Assembly: GCA_036389485.1 (NCBI GenBank)
Contig: DASVPR010000038.1
Span: 31,516-95,515 of the forward strand
Origin: CADCVT01 sp036389485
Lineage (GTDB): Bacteria; Actinomycetota; Thermoleophilia; Solirubrobacterales; Solirubrobacteraceae
Length of the DNA: 64,000 nt
Direction: 5' to 3'
Shown: piece by piece, positions 9,601 through 17,085 of the stretch
Layout: every line of letters begins with the position of its first letter
How positions within the stretch are numbered: position 1 is the stretch's first letter
The notes under the pieces: model-generated
What the model was told of the DNA's origin: nothing
Seen by the model: only the letters and a program-made list of their open reading frames with translations
The model's database searches: none
Made by a program: the position numbers and the translations under genes

Positions 9601-11490
9601 GAAGTCGTCGCGCACCTCGTCGACGTCGACTTCGCCGGCGTGCGCGAGGCCGAAGTCGTAGACCCACACCGGCGGCGCGTCGCGGGGCGTCACCTCGTAC
9701 GGGCGCTCGTCGGCGACCTTCAGCCCCGAGTGCTCGAACATCGGCAGCACGTCGGAGAGCGAGACCGGCTCGCCGGTGCGGTACAGCTTGCAGCGCAGGA
9801 CGTGGGCGTCGGCCTCCAGCGGGCGGTAGAGGGTCATCCCGAGCCCGCCGTCGCGGCCGAGCTGCTCGATCCGGCGCACGTCGGCGACCGCCGCGCGGGC
9901 GAGCCAGTCGGCGCGGTAGGCGGTCGGGAACGCGTTGCCGTACTTGCGGAACAGCGCGCGGCCGGCCTCCTCGCCCAGCTCGTCGGTCAGCGCCTCCTGC
10001 AGCGCGTCCGTCCACGACCGCGTGACCTCGACGATGTGCTGCTCCAGCGCGTCGACGTCGACGTCCGGCAGCCCGGCGTCGCCGGTCCGCACGATGAAGT
10101 GGATCCGCACCAGCACGGACTCGGCGAGGTTGAGCGAGAAGTCGACGCTCTCGGCGCGGAACGCCTCCCGCAAAATCGCGCCGATCCGCTCGCGGTTCTG
10201 GGTGTTGAAGCGCTCGCGCGGCAGGAAGACGAGGCACGACAGGAAGCGCTCGTACGCGTCGCGGCGCACGAACAGCCGCACGCGCGGCCGGCCGTTGAGC
10301 GCGTGGATCGCCATCGCCAGCTCGTACAGCTCGTCCTCGCCGACCTGGAACAGCTCGTCGCGGGGGAGCCCCTCGAGGATGTCGACGAGCGCCTTCTCGT
10401 CGTGGCTGCCGGGCGGGAACGCGGCGCGCGCGAGCACCGCCTTCGTCTTGTGGCGCAGCAGCGGGATCTCGTGCGGGCGCGCCTTGTACGACGCGGACGT
10501 GTACAGGCCGAGGAAGCGCCGCTCGCCGACGACGTTGCCCTCGGCGTCGAAGCGCTTGATCCCGATGTAGTCGAGGTGGGCGTTGCGGTGCACCGTCGCG
10601 CGGGAGTTCGCCTTGGTCAGGATGAGCAGGCGCGGCGCGCGGACGAGCGCCCGGGCGCGGGCCGACAGGTGGCCGAACTTCGTCGCGCGGGCGCCGCGGC
10701 GGCGGCGCAGGATCCCCAGGCCGGTGTCCGGCAGCGCGCGCAGGACCTCCTCGCCGTCCTCGGTCGCCAGCTCGTACTCGCGGTAGCCGAGGAAGACGAA
10801 GTGGTCGTCGGCCAGCCACTCGAGCAGCGCGTTGGCCTCGAGCCGCTCGAAGTCCTCGACGGGCGGGGGAGGGTCGTCGAGGGAGGCGGCAAGCGCGCGG
10901 GCCTGCTCCTGCATCCGCGGCCAGTCCTCGACCGCGGCGCGGACGTCGCCGAGCACGCGCAGGAGGTCGTCTTTGAGCGCGTCGAGAGCGGTCTTCTCGG
11001 TCTGCCGGTCGATCTCGATGTGGATGACGGACTCGGGCTCGCCCAGCTCGTCGTGCGCGGGCAGGACCTGCTGCAGCTCGCCGTCCTGGTCGCGCGTGAC
11101 GCGCATGACGGGGTGGACGAACAGGTGGATGCCATAGTCGCGCCGCTGGACGGCCATCCCCAGCGAGTCGACGAGGAACGGCATGTCGTCGCTGACCACC
11201 TCGACGACCGTGTGCGTCGACTGCCAGCCGTGCTGCTCGAAGACCGGGTTGTAGATGCGGACGCTCGCCTCGCCGGGCTTGCGCCGGCGCGCGAACGCCC
11301 AGTGCGCGACCGCCGCGCCGTAGAGGTCGATCTCGGCGCGCCCGGTGAGGTCCTCGGGCGGGATCCAGCGGTAGTACTGGCGGACGAACTCCTCGACCTG
11401 CGCGACGTGCGCCTCGTCCACCCGCTCGCGTACGCGCGCGCAGAGCGGCTCGGTCACCGACGCGTCGACCCTCTCGGCCCTGACGGCCAC
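6688..11490 (-). CDS. gdh2: NAD-specific glutamate dehydrogenase, large 180-kDa class
   Basis: The 1600-residue protein matches the length of the bacterial large NAD-dependent glutamate dehydrogenases (PF05088 family), which oxidise L-glutamate to 2-oxoglutarate and ammonium with NAD+. The N-terminal half is the ACT-like regulatory region (HTVVEVVSDDMPFLVDS near residue 95). The catalytic part begins near residue 805 with GGLRWSDRREDFRTEVLGL, followed by MKAQMVKNALIVPVGAKGGF with the substrate-binding lysines, and later GIGDMSGDVFGNGML from the nucleotide-binding domain. The start ATG at 11490 follows a short region shared with the divergent collagen-like gene. The gene is intact. It probably serves glutamate catabolism. 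Long open frames on the opposite strand are composition shadows. Confidence 0.95.
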   Translation of the reverse strand: MAVRAERVDASVTEPLCARVRERVDEAHVAQVEEFVRQYYRWIPPEDLTGRAEIDLYGAAVAHWAFARRRKPGEASVRIYNPVFEQHGWQSTHTVVEVVSDDMPFLVDSLGMAVQRRDYGIHLFVHPVMRVTRDQDGELQQVLPAHDELGEPESVIHIEIDRQTEKTALDALKDDLLRVLGDVRAAVEDWPRMQEQARALAASLDDPPPPVEDFERLEANALLEWLADDHFVFLGYREYELATEDGEEVLRALPDTGLGILRRRRGARATKFGHLSARARALVRAPRLLILTKANSRATVHRNAHLDYIGIKRFDAEGNVVGERRFLGLYTSASYKARPHEIPLLRHKTKAVLARAAFPPGSHDEKALVDILEGLPRDELFQVGEDELYELAMAIHALNGRPRVRLFVRRDAYERFLSCLVFLPRERFNTQNRERIGAILREAFRAESVDFSLNLAESVLVRIHFIVRTGDAGLPDVDVDALEQHIVEVTRSWTDALQEALTDELGEEAGRALFRKYGNAFPTAYRADWLARAAVADVRRIEQLGRDGGLGMTLYRPLEADAHVLRCKLYRTGEPVSLSDVLPMFEHSGLKVADERPYEVTPRDAPPVWVYDFGLAHAGEVDVDEVRDDFEDAFARVWRGEVEDDGFNALVLRARLRWRDVVVLRAIARYLRQAGTTFSDRYMEQTLARHPALARELVELFAARFDPRRGRDAEDADAIAERIDAAIEGVASLDEDRILRNFLAVVRATLRTNHFHDAPRLVLKLDPARIPLLPAPRPRFEVFVYSPRVEGVHLRGGQVARGGLRWSDRREDFRTEVLGLMKAQMVKNALIVPVGAKGGFVVKRPPEGREALLNEVVACYREFVGGLLDVTDNIVDGKVVPPTDVVRFDHDDPYLVVAADKGTATFSDIANAVAEEHGFWLGDAFASGGSAGYDHKRMGITARGAWESVKRHFRERGVDVQTEDFTVAGIGDMSGDVFGNGMLLSEHIRLVAAFDHRHVFLDPDPDAATSFAERRRLFELPRSSWDDYDRSLISEGGGVFPRTAKSIELSPQVRAALHLDAERLTPNDLIRGILRAPVDLLWNGGIGTYVRASEETDADVGDKANDGVRVTARELRCRVVGEGGNLGLTQRARVEYALAGGAINTDAIDNAAGVNTSDREVNVKILLGSVVAAGDMTLKQRDRLLADMTDEVAALVLRDNARQAEALSLAAAQAPAMLDVHDRFIRHLEHVARLDRELEALPDAEAVEARRAAGLGLTRPELAVLLAYSKITVYDALLDSELPEDPHLSRDLALYLPSPLPERFGEAMERHRLRREIIATFVTNSMVDRAGTTFAFRMQEETGASAADIARAYAVAREVFAMPPFWREVDGLGHDIAASTQLEMLLGARKLIERATRWLLRNRRRPLDIAATIADFADGARELGEALPGILVDADRDAWDTRVATLETAGIPRPLAAQAASFDAMLAVLDVVEVAAAAGQSVEAVAALHFRLGARLRLHWLRDQIAVLPRDDRWRAMARAALRDDLMTLHRELTDDVLHESPGPGSVDERLGAWMDANRATLDRSLGILDDIRAGGAYDLTTLPVALREIRALIQDTAPV

Positions 11491-11552
11491 GCCCGGAGGC
11501 TACTCCCGCGGCGGCCGCGCGGTGCAGGCGGGCTCTCACCCGGGGGCGATTT

Positions 11553-11564
11553 GGGGACGTCCCC
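11553..11564. repeat. Perfect 12-bp palindrome GGGGACGTCCCC in divergent intergenic region
   Basis: A perfect inverted repeat lies between the glutamate dehydrogenase start and the collagen-like gene, 37 bp upstream of the chosen collagen start. It is followed by GATG. Its context resembles the GGGGACTGTCCCC elements at 16040-16097, so it may be one copy of the same small palindrome family. It could also be an operator for either divergent gene. Confidence 0.5.
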
Positions 11565-11601
11565 GATGCGAGCCCCGCCGGGCGGCGGCACGCTGCGGCG
11601 C

Positions 11602-12543
11602 ATGATCAAGCTGAAGCTCACCTACGCGAACGTGGTCGCCACGCTGGCGCTCGTCCTGGCCATGACCGGCGGGGCGTACGCGGCGGGCGTGCTTCCCGTC
11701 AACTCCGTCGAGACCAAGCATCTCCGCAAGGGCGCGGTCACCACCGCCAAGGTCAAGGACGGCACCCTGACCGCCCGCGACTTCGCCCCGGGCGCGCTGC
11801 CGCGGGCAGATGCCGCCCCGGGCCGCGACGGCGCGGCCGGGCCCGCCGGCCCGCAGGGGCCGCAAGGGCCGCAGGGCGAGCGGGGGCCGAAGGGCGACAC
11901 CGGGGCGCGCGGCGCGGCCGGCGCCAAGGGCGAGGCCGGGCCCGCCGGGCCCGCCGGTGCCGCCGGCGCGATCGGCCCGAAGGGTGACAAGGGCGACACC
12001 GGCCCCGCCGGTCCCGCCGGGCCGAAGGGCGCGACCGGTCCCGCCGGTCCTGCCGGTCCCGCCGGCCCGAAGGGCGCGACCGGTCCCGCCGGCCCGGCCG
12101 GCCCTGCCGGTCCGAAGGGCGACAAGGGGGACACCGGCGCGAAGGGCGCGACCGGCGAGCGCGGCCCGAGCGACGCCTACGAGGCCGTCGCCGAGACGTA
12201 CCCGTCCCTCCCCGCCGACACGTGGACCACGGTCGAGACCCTCAACCTCGACCCGGGCAAGTACGTCGTCACCGCGAGCGCGAGCGTCCACAACAGCTCG
12301 AGCAACGGCAACACCGTCAGCGCCGACTGCTACCTGACGCGGGGCGACGACATGCTCGTCGGCGGCATGAACCGCGGCCTGCGGGCAAACGCCGCGCAGT
12401 CGACGTCGATGACCGCCGCCCTGGACCTGCCGAACGGCGCGACCGTGGGCCTGCGCTGCATCCACCTCGGCAACGGCGACCAGGTCTGGCTGTCCAGCGT
12501 CCGCATCAACGCGATCCGCGTGGCGACGATCACCACCCGTTAG
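11602..12543 (+). CDS. Secreted collagen-like (Gly-X-Y) protein with globular C-terminal domain
   Basis: The 313-residue protein starts MIKLKLTYANVVATLALVLA, a signal peptide typical of a Solirubrobacterales secreted family, followed by the conserved NSVETKHLRKGAVTTAKVKDG segment. Residues of about 74-190 are 39 uninterrupted Gly-X-Y triplets, rich in GPA, GPK, GDT and GAT, with the block GPKGATGPAGPAGPAGPKG appearing as an internal duplication. A globular beta-rich domain of about 120 residues ends the protein and contains two cysteines. Collagen-like regions of this kind form triple helices in other bacteria; trimerisation here is inference. An in-frame ATG at 11566 would add 12 residues before the signal peptide, so 11602 is preferred. 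It is divergent from the glutamate dehydrogenase gene. Confidence 0.9.
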   Translation: MIKLKLTYANVVATLALVLAMTGGAYAAGVLPVNSVETKHLRKGAVTTAKVKDGTLTARDFAPGALPRADAAPGRDGAAGPAGPQGPQGPQGERGPKGDTGARGAAGAKGEAGPAGPAGAAGAIGPKGDKGDTGPAGPAGPKGATGPAGPAGPAGPKGATGPAGPAGPAGPKGDKGDTGAKGATGERGPSDAYEAVAETYPSLPADTWTTVETLNLDPGKYVVTASASVHNSSSNGNTVSADCYLTRGDDMLVGGMNRGLRANAAQSTSMTAALDLPNGATVGLRCIHLGNGDQVWLSSVRINAIRVATITTR

Positions 12544-12556
12544 GGTCCCGGCCGGG

Positions 12557-13444
12557 ATGGCCGGCGCGACCGCGACCGCAGGCGAGCGCCTCCGCGTGGA
12601 GGCGAACGGCCTGCGGTTCGCGGCGCTCGCGTGGGGACCGGCGGACGGGCCGCTCGCTCTGTGCCTCCATGGCTATCCGGACACGGCGAGGACGTGGCGG
12701 CACCTCGGGCCGTACCTCGCCGAGCGCGGCTGGCGGGTCGTCGCGCCGTGGACGCGCGGGTACGCGCCGACCGACCTCGCCCCCGACGGCGACTACTCGA
12801 TGGCGGCGCTGGCCCGCGACGCCGCCGCGCTGCACGGCGCCCTGGCCGGCGACGAGCGCGCCGTGCTGATCGGGCACGACTGGGGCGCGGAGACGGCGTA
12901 CGTCCTCGGCGCGCACTCTCCGCGGCTGTTCGGGCGGCACGTCGCGTTGGCGGTCCCGCCCGACCCCGCGATCGTGGCCGCGCTGCGCGACCCGCGGCTC
13001 GCCGCCCGGCAGCTCCGGCGCAGCTGGTACATGTTCTTCCAGCTCGTCCCCGGGGTCTCCGAGCGGGCGCTGCGGCGCGTGATCCCGAAGCTCTGGCGCG
13101 ACTGGTCGCCGGGCTACGACGCGTCGGACGACGTGCCCGAGGTGCTCGCGTCGCTGGCCGGGCCGCGCAACCGGACGGCCGCCCTGCGCTACTACCGCGA
13201 GACGGTCCCGCGCGCGCTCGCGCAGGCGCGCCGGCCGCCCGCGGTCGACGACTCGCCCCGCCCGCCGACGCTCTTCCTCTACGGCGACCGCGACGGCTGC
13301 CTGCTGCCGGACGTGTCCGCCCACGCAACGGACCTGCTCCGGCCGCCGAGCCGGGTCGAGGTCGTGCCCGGCGCGGGCCACTTCCTCCACCTCGAACAGC
13401 CCGACGCCGTGAACTCGCTGATCGAGGAGTTCATCGGCGGGTAG
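12557..13444 (+). CDS. Alpha/beta hydrolase, epoxide-hydrolase-like
   Basis: The 295-residue cytosolic protein has the order expected of epoxide hydrolase/haloalkane dehalogenase relatives. LHGYPDTARTW near residue 38 carries the oxyanion-hole HG-P. GHDWGAETAY near residue 107 puts Asp, not Ser, at the nucleophile elbow. A cap region follows, then YGDRDG and GAGHFLHLEQPD supply the acid and the catalytic His. An Asp nucleophile favours epoxide or dehalogenase chemistry over esterase chemistry; the substrate cannot be read. It begins 13 bp after the collagen-like gene and ends 10 bp before the next dehydrogenase, so the three may share a transcript. Confidence 0.88.
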   Translation: MAGATATAGERLRVEANGLRFAALAWGPADGPLALCLHGYPDTARTWRHLGPYLAERGWRVVAPWTRGYAPTDLAPDGDYSMAALARDAAALHGALAGDERAVLIGHDWGAETAYVLGAHSPRLFGRHVALAVPPDPAIVAALRDPRLAARQLRRSWYMFFQLVPGVSERALRRVIPKLWRDWSPGYDASDDVPEVLASLAGPRNRTAALRYYRETVPRALAQARRPPAVDDSPRPPTLFLYGDRDGCLLPDVSAHATDLLRPPSRVEVVPGAGHFLHLEQPDAVNSLIEEFIGG

Positions 13445-13454
13445 CTCGCGGGTC

Positions 13455-14324
13455 ATGGAAGACCCGACCAAGACCCACCCGAGCCCGCCGTTCCCCGAGC
13501 AGGAACAGGAGCCGCCTGGGCGCGAGGCGGAGATGAAGCCGCTCGCCGACCACGGCCAGGACACCTACGTCGGCCACGGCCGCCTGAAGGACAAGGTCGC
13601 GCTGATCACCGGGGGCGACTCGGGCATCGGGCGCGCGGTGGCGATCGCGTTCGCGCGCGAGGGCGCCGACGTCCTGTGCTCGTACCTGAACGAGGACGAC
13701 GACGCGGCCGAGACGGCGCGCCTGGTCGAGGAGGCCGGGCGGCGCTGCGTGACCGTGGCCGGCGACATCGGCTCGCGCGAGCACTGCTTCGCGCTGGTGG
13801 AGCGGGCGGTCGCCGAGCTCGGGCGCCTCGACGTGCTCGTCAACAACGCCGCGTACCAGATGTCGTACGAGTCGTTCCTCGAGATCCCCGCCGACGAGAT
13901 CGAGTTCGTCTTCCGCACGAACATCATCGCCATGTTCCACCTCTGCCAGGCGGCGGTGCCGAAGATGGAGCCCGGGTCCACGATCGTGAACACGACGTCG
14001 ATCCAGGCGGCGGAGCCGTCGCCGGAGCTGCTGCACTACGCGACGACGAAGGGCGCGATCTCGACGTTCACGAAGGGGCTCGCGCAGGAGGTCGCCGATC
14101 GCGGGATCCGCGTGAACGCCGTCGCGCCCGGCCCGATCTGGACGCCGCTCGTCGTCATGAGCTTCCCGGGGGAGAGGAACGCGCAGTTCGGCGGCGACAC
14201 GCCGCTCGGGCGCCCGGGCCAGCCCGGCGAGCTCGCTCCTCTCTACGTGTTCCTGGCGAGCGACGACTCGTCGTACATCAGCGGCGAGGTGATCGGCGCG
14301 ACGGGCGGCAAGCCGTTGCACTGA
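13455..14324 (+). CDS. Short-chain dehydrogenase with N-terminal extension (YhdF/YdaD-type)
   Basis: The 289-residue NAD(P)-dependent oxidoreductase has a hydrophilic extension of about 40 residues (KTHPSPPFPEQEQEP) before the Rossmann fold, as in the general-stress SDRs YhdF and YdaD of Bacillus. The cofactor motif TGGDSGIGRA is near residue 51, NNAA near 132, the catalytic Ser in NTTSIQ near 178 and YATTKG near 194. The C-terminus SSYISGEVIGATGGKPLH is typical of the group. The substrate is not predictable from sequence. It follows the hydrolase gene by 10 bp and is probably co-transcribed. A stress role is inferred only from the named relatives. Confidence 0.9.
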   Translation: MEDPTKTHPSPPFPEQEQEPPGREAEMKPLADHGQDTYVGHGRLKDKVALITGGDSGIGRAVAIAFAREGADVLCSYLNEDDDAAETARLVEEAGRRCVTVAGDIGSREHCFALVERAVAELGRLDVLVNNAAYQMSYESFLEIPADEIEFVFRTNIIAMFHLCQAAVPKMEPGSTIVNTTSIQAAEPSPELLHYATTKGAISTFTKGLAQEVADRGIRVNAVAPGPIWTPLVVMSFPGERNAQFGGDTPLGRPGQPGELAPLYVFLASDDSSYISGEVIGATGGKPLH

Positions 14325-14333
14325 GGCGTCCGC

Positions 14334-14387
14334 GGCTGCTCCACCACCGCGCGACGCTCCGGCGCCGGAGGCTGCTCCACCACCGCG
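14334..14387. repeat. 18-bp direct repeat pair flanking a perfect GC palindrome
   Basis: GGCTGCTCCACCACCGCG occurs at 14334-14351 and again at 14370-14387. Between them lies the perfect 14-bp palindrome CTCCGGCGCCGGAG (14357-14370). The unit sits in the 187-bp gap between two convergent dehydrogenase genes. The hairpin could act as a bidirectional terminator, but there is no T-run, so this is a suggestion. I see no gene in the rest of the gap. Confidence 0.4.
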
Positions 14388-14511
14388 GGCCGCTCCGCCG
14401 CCGGCGGGCCCGCGACGCGTCTCCGCGGTCCAGGCGGTCCGTCCCAATACCTCAGGTCGGCGGCGCCGCGCGGGTCCCGGTAGGAGCGTCGCCGCGCCAG
14501 GATCGAGGGCG

Positions 14512-15390
14512 CTACGACGCGACGTGCTCGGCGTAGTGCGCGCCCCAGTCCGGCCGCGCGCCGTCGACGTCCGCGAACCCGTACTCCTTCGCGAGCTCCC
14601 ACGACGTCAGCGTTCGCCCGGCGAACGGATGAACCTCGGGGTCCTGCGCGAGCGCGGCCACCGCACGCCCGACGAAGCGCGGCGTCTCCGACGCGGCGAA
14701 GTGCGGGTCGCGCGCGATCGCGTCCCGCCAGGTCTCCGAGGTGACGCCGAAGTGGTCGAGGACGGCCTCCGAGCGCAAGAACCCGGGGGTGAGGGCGAGC
14801 GCGGTGACGCCGGTGCCGTCGAGATCGGCCGCCTGCGCCTTCGCGAGCCGGATCACCGACGCCTTCGCGAGGTCGTAGAAGAGCGAGCCGCGGTAGTCGT
14901 CGGTCGCGCCGTCGGTCACCTCGACGACGAGCCCGCGCCCGCGCGCGACCATCAGCGGCGCCGCGGCGTGGCTGGTAATGACGTGCGTCTCCACGGCGTT
15001 GCGCACGAGCTTCAGGCCGTCCTCGAGCGAGTGCTCCCAGAACGGGACCGACCACTGCGTGAGCGGGTCGCCGCCCCAGACGTCGTTGACCAGGACGTCG
15101 AGGTGCCCGTGCTGCTCGCCGGCGATCCGCTCGATCAGCGCCCTGACCTCCGCCGGATCCGAGTGATCCACCCGCACGGCGATCCCTCGCCCGCCCGCGG
15201 CGTCCACCAGCTCGGCGGTCTCGTCGATCGTCTCCGAGCGGTTCATGGGGGAGCGCGCGGTGCGCGTGGTGCGGCCCGTGACGTAGACGGTCGCGCCCGC
15301 TGCGCCCAACTCGATCGCGATCCCGCGGCCGGCGCCGCGCGTCCCACCCGCGACGAGCGCGACGTGGCCCCGAAGCTCATCTCCGATCAT
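14512..15390 (-). CDS. Short-chain dehydrogenase divergent from TetR regulator
   Basis: The 292-residue NAD(P)-dependent oxidoreductase starts MIGDELRGHVALVAGGTRGA, giving the glycine-rich cofactor motif at about residues 14-20. VNDVWGG replaces the usual NNAG motif, and the catalytic YDLAKAS is near residue 170. The start ATG at 15390 places a TetR-type operator 12 bp upstream, and the frame upstream of it loses protein-like character. The divergent arrangement with a TetR gene only 41 bp away implies control by that repressor. The substrate is unknown; related proteins are annotated as SDR family oxidoreductases. Confidence 0.88.
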   Translation of the reverse strand: MIGDELRGHVALVAGGTRGAGRGIAIELGAAGATVYVTGRTTRTARSPMNRSETIDETAELVDAAGGRGIAVRVDHSDPAEVRALIERIAGEQHGHLDVLVNDVWGGDPLTQWSVPFWEHSLEDGLKLVRNAVETHVITSHAAAPLMVARGRGLVVEVTDGATDDYRGSLFYDLAKASVIRLAKAQAADLDGTGVTALALTPGFLRSEAVLDHFGVTSETWRDAIARDPHFAASETPRFVGRAVAALAQDPEVHPFAGRTLTSWELAKEYGFADVDGARPDWGAHYAEHVAS

Positions 15391-15401
15391 GCCGACGATT
15401 A

Positions 15402-15419
15402 TAAACGTTCGTTCGGTTA
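15402..15419. promoter_or_regulatory. Probable TetR operator
   Basis: TAAACGTTCGTTCGGTTA is an imperfect 18-bp palindrome of the form TAAnCGnnCGnnCGnTTA. It fills most of the 41 bp between the divergent dehydrogenase and TetR start codons and is far more AT-rich than its surroundings. Operators of this class (CGAACGAACG-type half sites) are typical of TetR/AcrR repressors that control a neighbouring gene and themselves. Binding is inferred from position and symmetry. Confidence 0.7.
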
Positions 15420-15431
15420 TTATCGCGGCGC

Positions 15432-16037
15432 ATGCCGCGGACGAAGACGATCGACGACGACGCGGTCCTCGCCGCCGCCATCCGCGTGGTGGCGCGGGTG
15501 GGGCCTGCCGGGCTGACGCTCGCGGCGGTGGGGCAGGAGGCCGGGCTCTCGCCGGCGACGCTCGTGCAGCGGTTCTCCTCCAAGCGCGGGCTCCTGCTCG
15601 CGGTCGCACGGCGCGGGGCGGAGGGGGCGGGGGAGCCTCTGCGCGAAGCGGCCCGTCGCTCGCGGTCGCCGCTGCGCGCGCTCGCGACCGGCCTCGTCCG
15701 GATGAGCGCGTCCGTCGCCTCACCCGAGGTCATGGCCAACCACCTCGCCTTCCTCCAGATCGACCTCGCCGACCCGGAGTTCCACGCGCTCGCGCACGCG
15801 CACGCAACCGCCGTCCGCGACGAGATCCGCGTTCTCCTCGACGCTGCCGTCGCCGCGGGCGAGCTCACCCCGACCGACACCCGCCGACTCGCGCAGTCGG
15901 TCCAGAACACCTACAACGGCGCGCTCATCACCTGGGCGATCCACCGCCGCGGCCGCCTCGAGACCTGGCTGCGCCGCGAACTCGACGCGCTCCTCGCCCC
16001 CCGCCGCACCACGCCCGTGCCTGGCACCGCAATGTGA
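15432..16037 (+). CDS. TetR/AcrR family transcriptional repressor
   Basis: The 201-residue protein has a TetR_N helix-turn-helix at about residues 10-55 (LTLAAVGQEAGLSPATLVQRFSSKRGLL split across helices 2-4) and a divergent C-terminal ligand-binding domain. It starts 41 bp from the divergent short-chain dehydrogenase, with an operator in the gap, so autoregulation and control of the dehydrogenase are likely. The last codons (TTPVPGTAM) are written by the first element of a palindrome array: GTGCCTGGCAC at 16017-16027 lies inside the gene. This suggests the array invaded and replaced the original C-terminus. Confidence 0.88.
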   Translation: MPRTKTIDDDAVLAAAIRVVARVGPAGLTLAAVGQEAGLSPATLVQRFSSKRGLLLAVARRGAEGAGEPLREAARRSRSPLRALATGLVRMSASVASPEVMANHLAFLQIDLADPEFHALAHAHATAVRDEIRVLLDAAVAAGELTPTDTRRLAQSVQNTYNGALITWAIHRRGRLETWLRRELDALLAPRRTTPVPGTAM

Positions 16038-16142
16038 ACGGGACTGTCCCCGCGATCTGAAGGGGACTGTCCCCGCAATGTGAAGGGGACTGTCCCCGAT
16101 TGTTAACGTGCCTGGCACCGCAACATTAAGGTGCCTGGCACC
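16017..16142. repeat. Cluster of six small palindromes of two alternating families
   Basis: Six elements lie within 126 bp. GTGCCTGGCAC occurs at 16017-16027, 16108-16118 and 16131-16141 (the last extends to GGTGCCTGGCACC at 16130-16142). GGGACTGTCCC is at 16040-16050, and GGGGACTGTCCCC at 16062-16074 and 16085-16097. They are separated by short A/T-richer linkers (CGCAATGTGAA, CGATTGTTAAC). The array begins inside the TetR coding end and stops one base before the mtnA start codon, so the last AAGGTG may serve as the mtnA ribosome binding site. Function is unknown. Confidence 0.8.
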
Positions 16143-16143
16143 G

Positions 16144-17085
16144 ATGGCGATCGTGGAGCCGTTGCGGTGGGAGGACGGGGCTCTTCTGGTCCTCGACCAG
16201 CGGCTGCTTCCCGGCGAGGAGCTGTGGCTGCGGTGCACGACGGTCTCGGAGGTCGTACAGGCGATCGAGACCCTCGCCGTCCGAGGCGCGCCCGCGATCG
16301 GGATCGCGGCGGCGTATGGCGCGGCGCTCGCGAGCGAAGGGGACTTCGAGGGCGCGATCGCGCGGCTGGGCGGCACCCGGCCGACCGCGATCAACCTCCG
16401 TTGGGCGCTCGACCGCGTCCGTGAGGCCGGCGCCGCAAGAGCGCTCGACATCGCCCACGAGATCGCCCGGCGGGAGGCGGAGGCGACGCGGATCATCGCC
16501 GAGCGCGGCGCCGCGCTGTTCGACGAGCCTCAGCGCGTCATGACCCACTGCAACGCGGGCGCGCTCGCGACCGGGGGCGTCGGGACCGCCCTCGGCGTGA
16601 TCCGCGCCGCCCACGACGCCGGCCACATCACGGAGGTCTGGGTCCCCGAGACGCGACCGCTGCTGCAGGGCGCCCGGCTCACCGCCTACGAACTCGCGCA
16701 CGACGAGATCCCCCACACAGTCGTGACCGACTCGAGCGCCGGCCTGCTCATGTCGCGCGGGCTCGTCGACATCGCGGTGGTCGGCGCCGACCGGATCGCG
16801 GCCAACGGCGACGTCGCGAACAAGATCGGCACATACCCGCTCGCCGCGCTCGCCGCCCGCCACGGAATCCCGTTCTACGTCGCGGCGCCGACCTCGACCA
16901 TCGACCCGAACATCGCGACGGGCGCGGAGATCCCGATCGAGGAACGCGAGCCCGACGAGCTCGGCACGCCCGGCGACTCTCCCGCCGCGAACTTCGCGTT
17001 CGACGTCACCCCGCACGACCTCGTCACGGCGATCGTCACCGAGGAGGGCGTCTTCCGCCCGCCATACGCGTTCGCGACCCGCTAG
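16144..17085 (+). CDS. mtnA: Methylthioribose-1-phosphate isomerase
   Basis: The 313-residue enzyme converts 5-methylthioribose-1-phosphate to the ribulose form in the methionine salvage pathway. Family motifs are clear: VRGAPAIGIAAAYGAALA near residue 45, THCNAGALATGG with the catalytic Cys near 137, and the catalytic Asp in GADRIAANGDVANKIGT near 217. APTSTID and the GTPGDSPAANFAFDVTP region complete the eIF2B-like C-terminus. ATG at 16144 is chosen because the GTG at 16108 lies in a palindrome and adds non-conserved residues. No other salvage genes are nearby. The stop codon overlaps that of the convergent small membrane protein gene. Confidence 0.94.
   Translation: MAIVEPLRWEDGALLVLDQRLLPGEELWLRCTTVSEVVQAIETLAVRGAPAIGIAAAYGAALASEGDFEGAIARLGGTRPTAINLRWALDRVREAGAARALDIAHEIARREAEATRIIAERGAALFDEPQRVMTHCNAGALATGGVGTALGVIRAAHDAGHITEVWVPETRPLLQGARLTAYELAHDEIPHTVVTDSSAGLLMSRGLVDIAVVGADRIAANGDVANKIGTYPLAALAARHGIPFYVAAPTSTIDPNIATGAEIPIEEREPDELGTPGDSPAANFAFDVTPHDLVTAIVTEEGVFRPPYAFATR

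Noticed and set aside
7801..11565. Long plus-strand frame leading into the collagen-like gene
   Set aside because: It is antisense to the well-supported glutamate dehydrogenase. Only the part from 11602 is coding.
14336..14511. Minus-strand extension of a dehydrogenase frame with repeated AVVEQP
   Set aside because: The dehydrogenase stops at 14512. The repeated peptide comes from the 18-bp direct repeat in an intergenic gap and is not in a gene with a plausible start.
16108..16143. GTG start for mtnA 36 bp upstream
   Set aside because: This GTG lies in a palindrome element and the added residues are not part of the MtnA family; ATG 16144 fits the conserved start.
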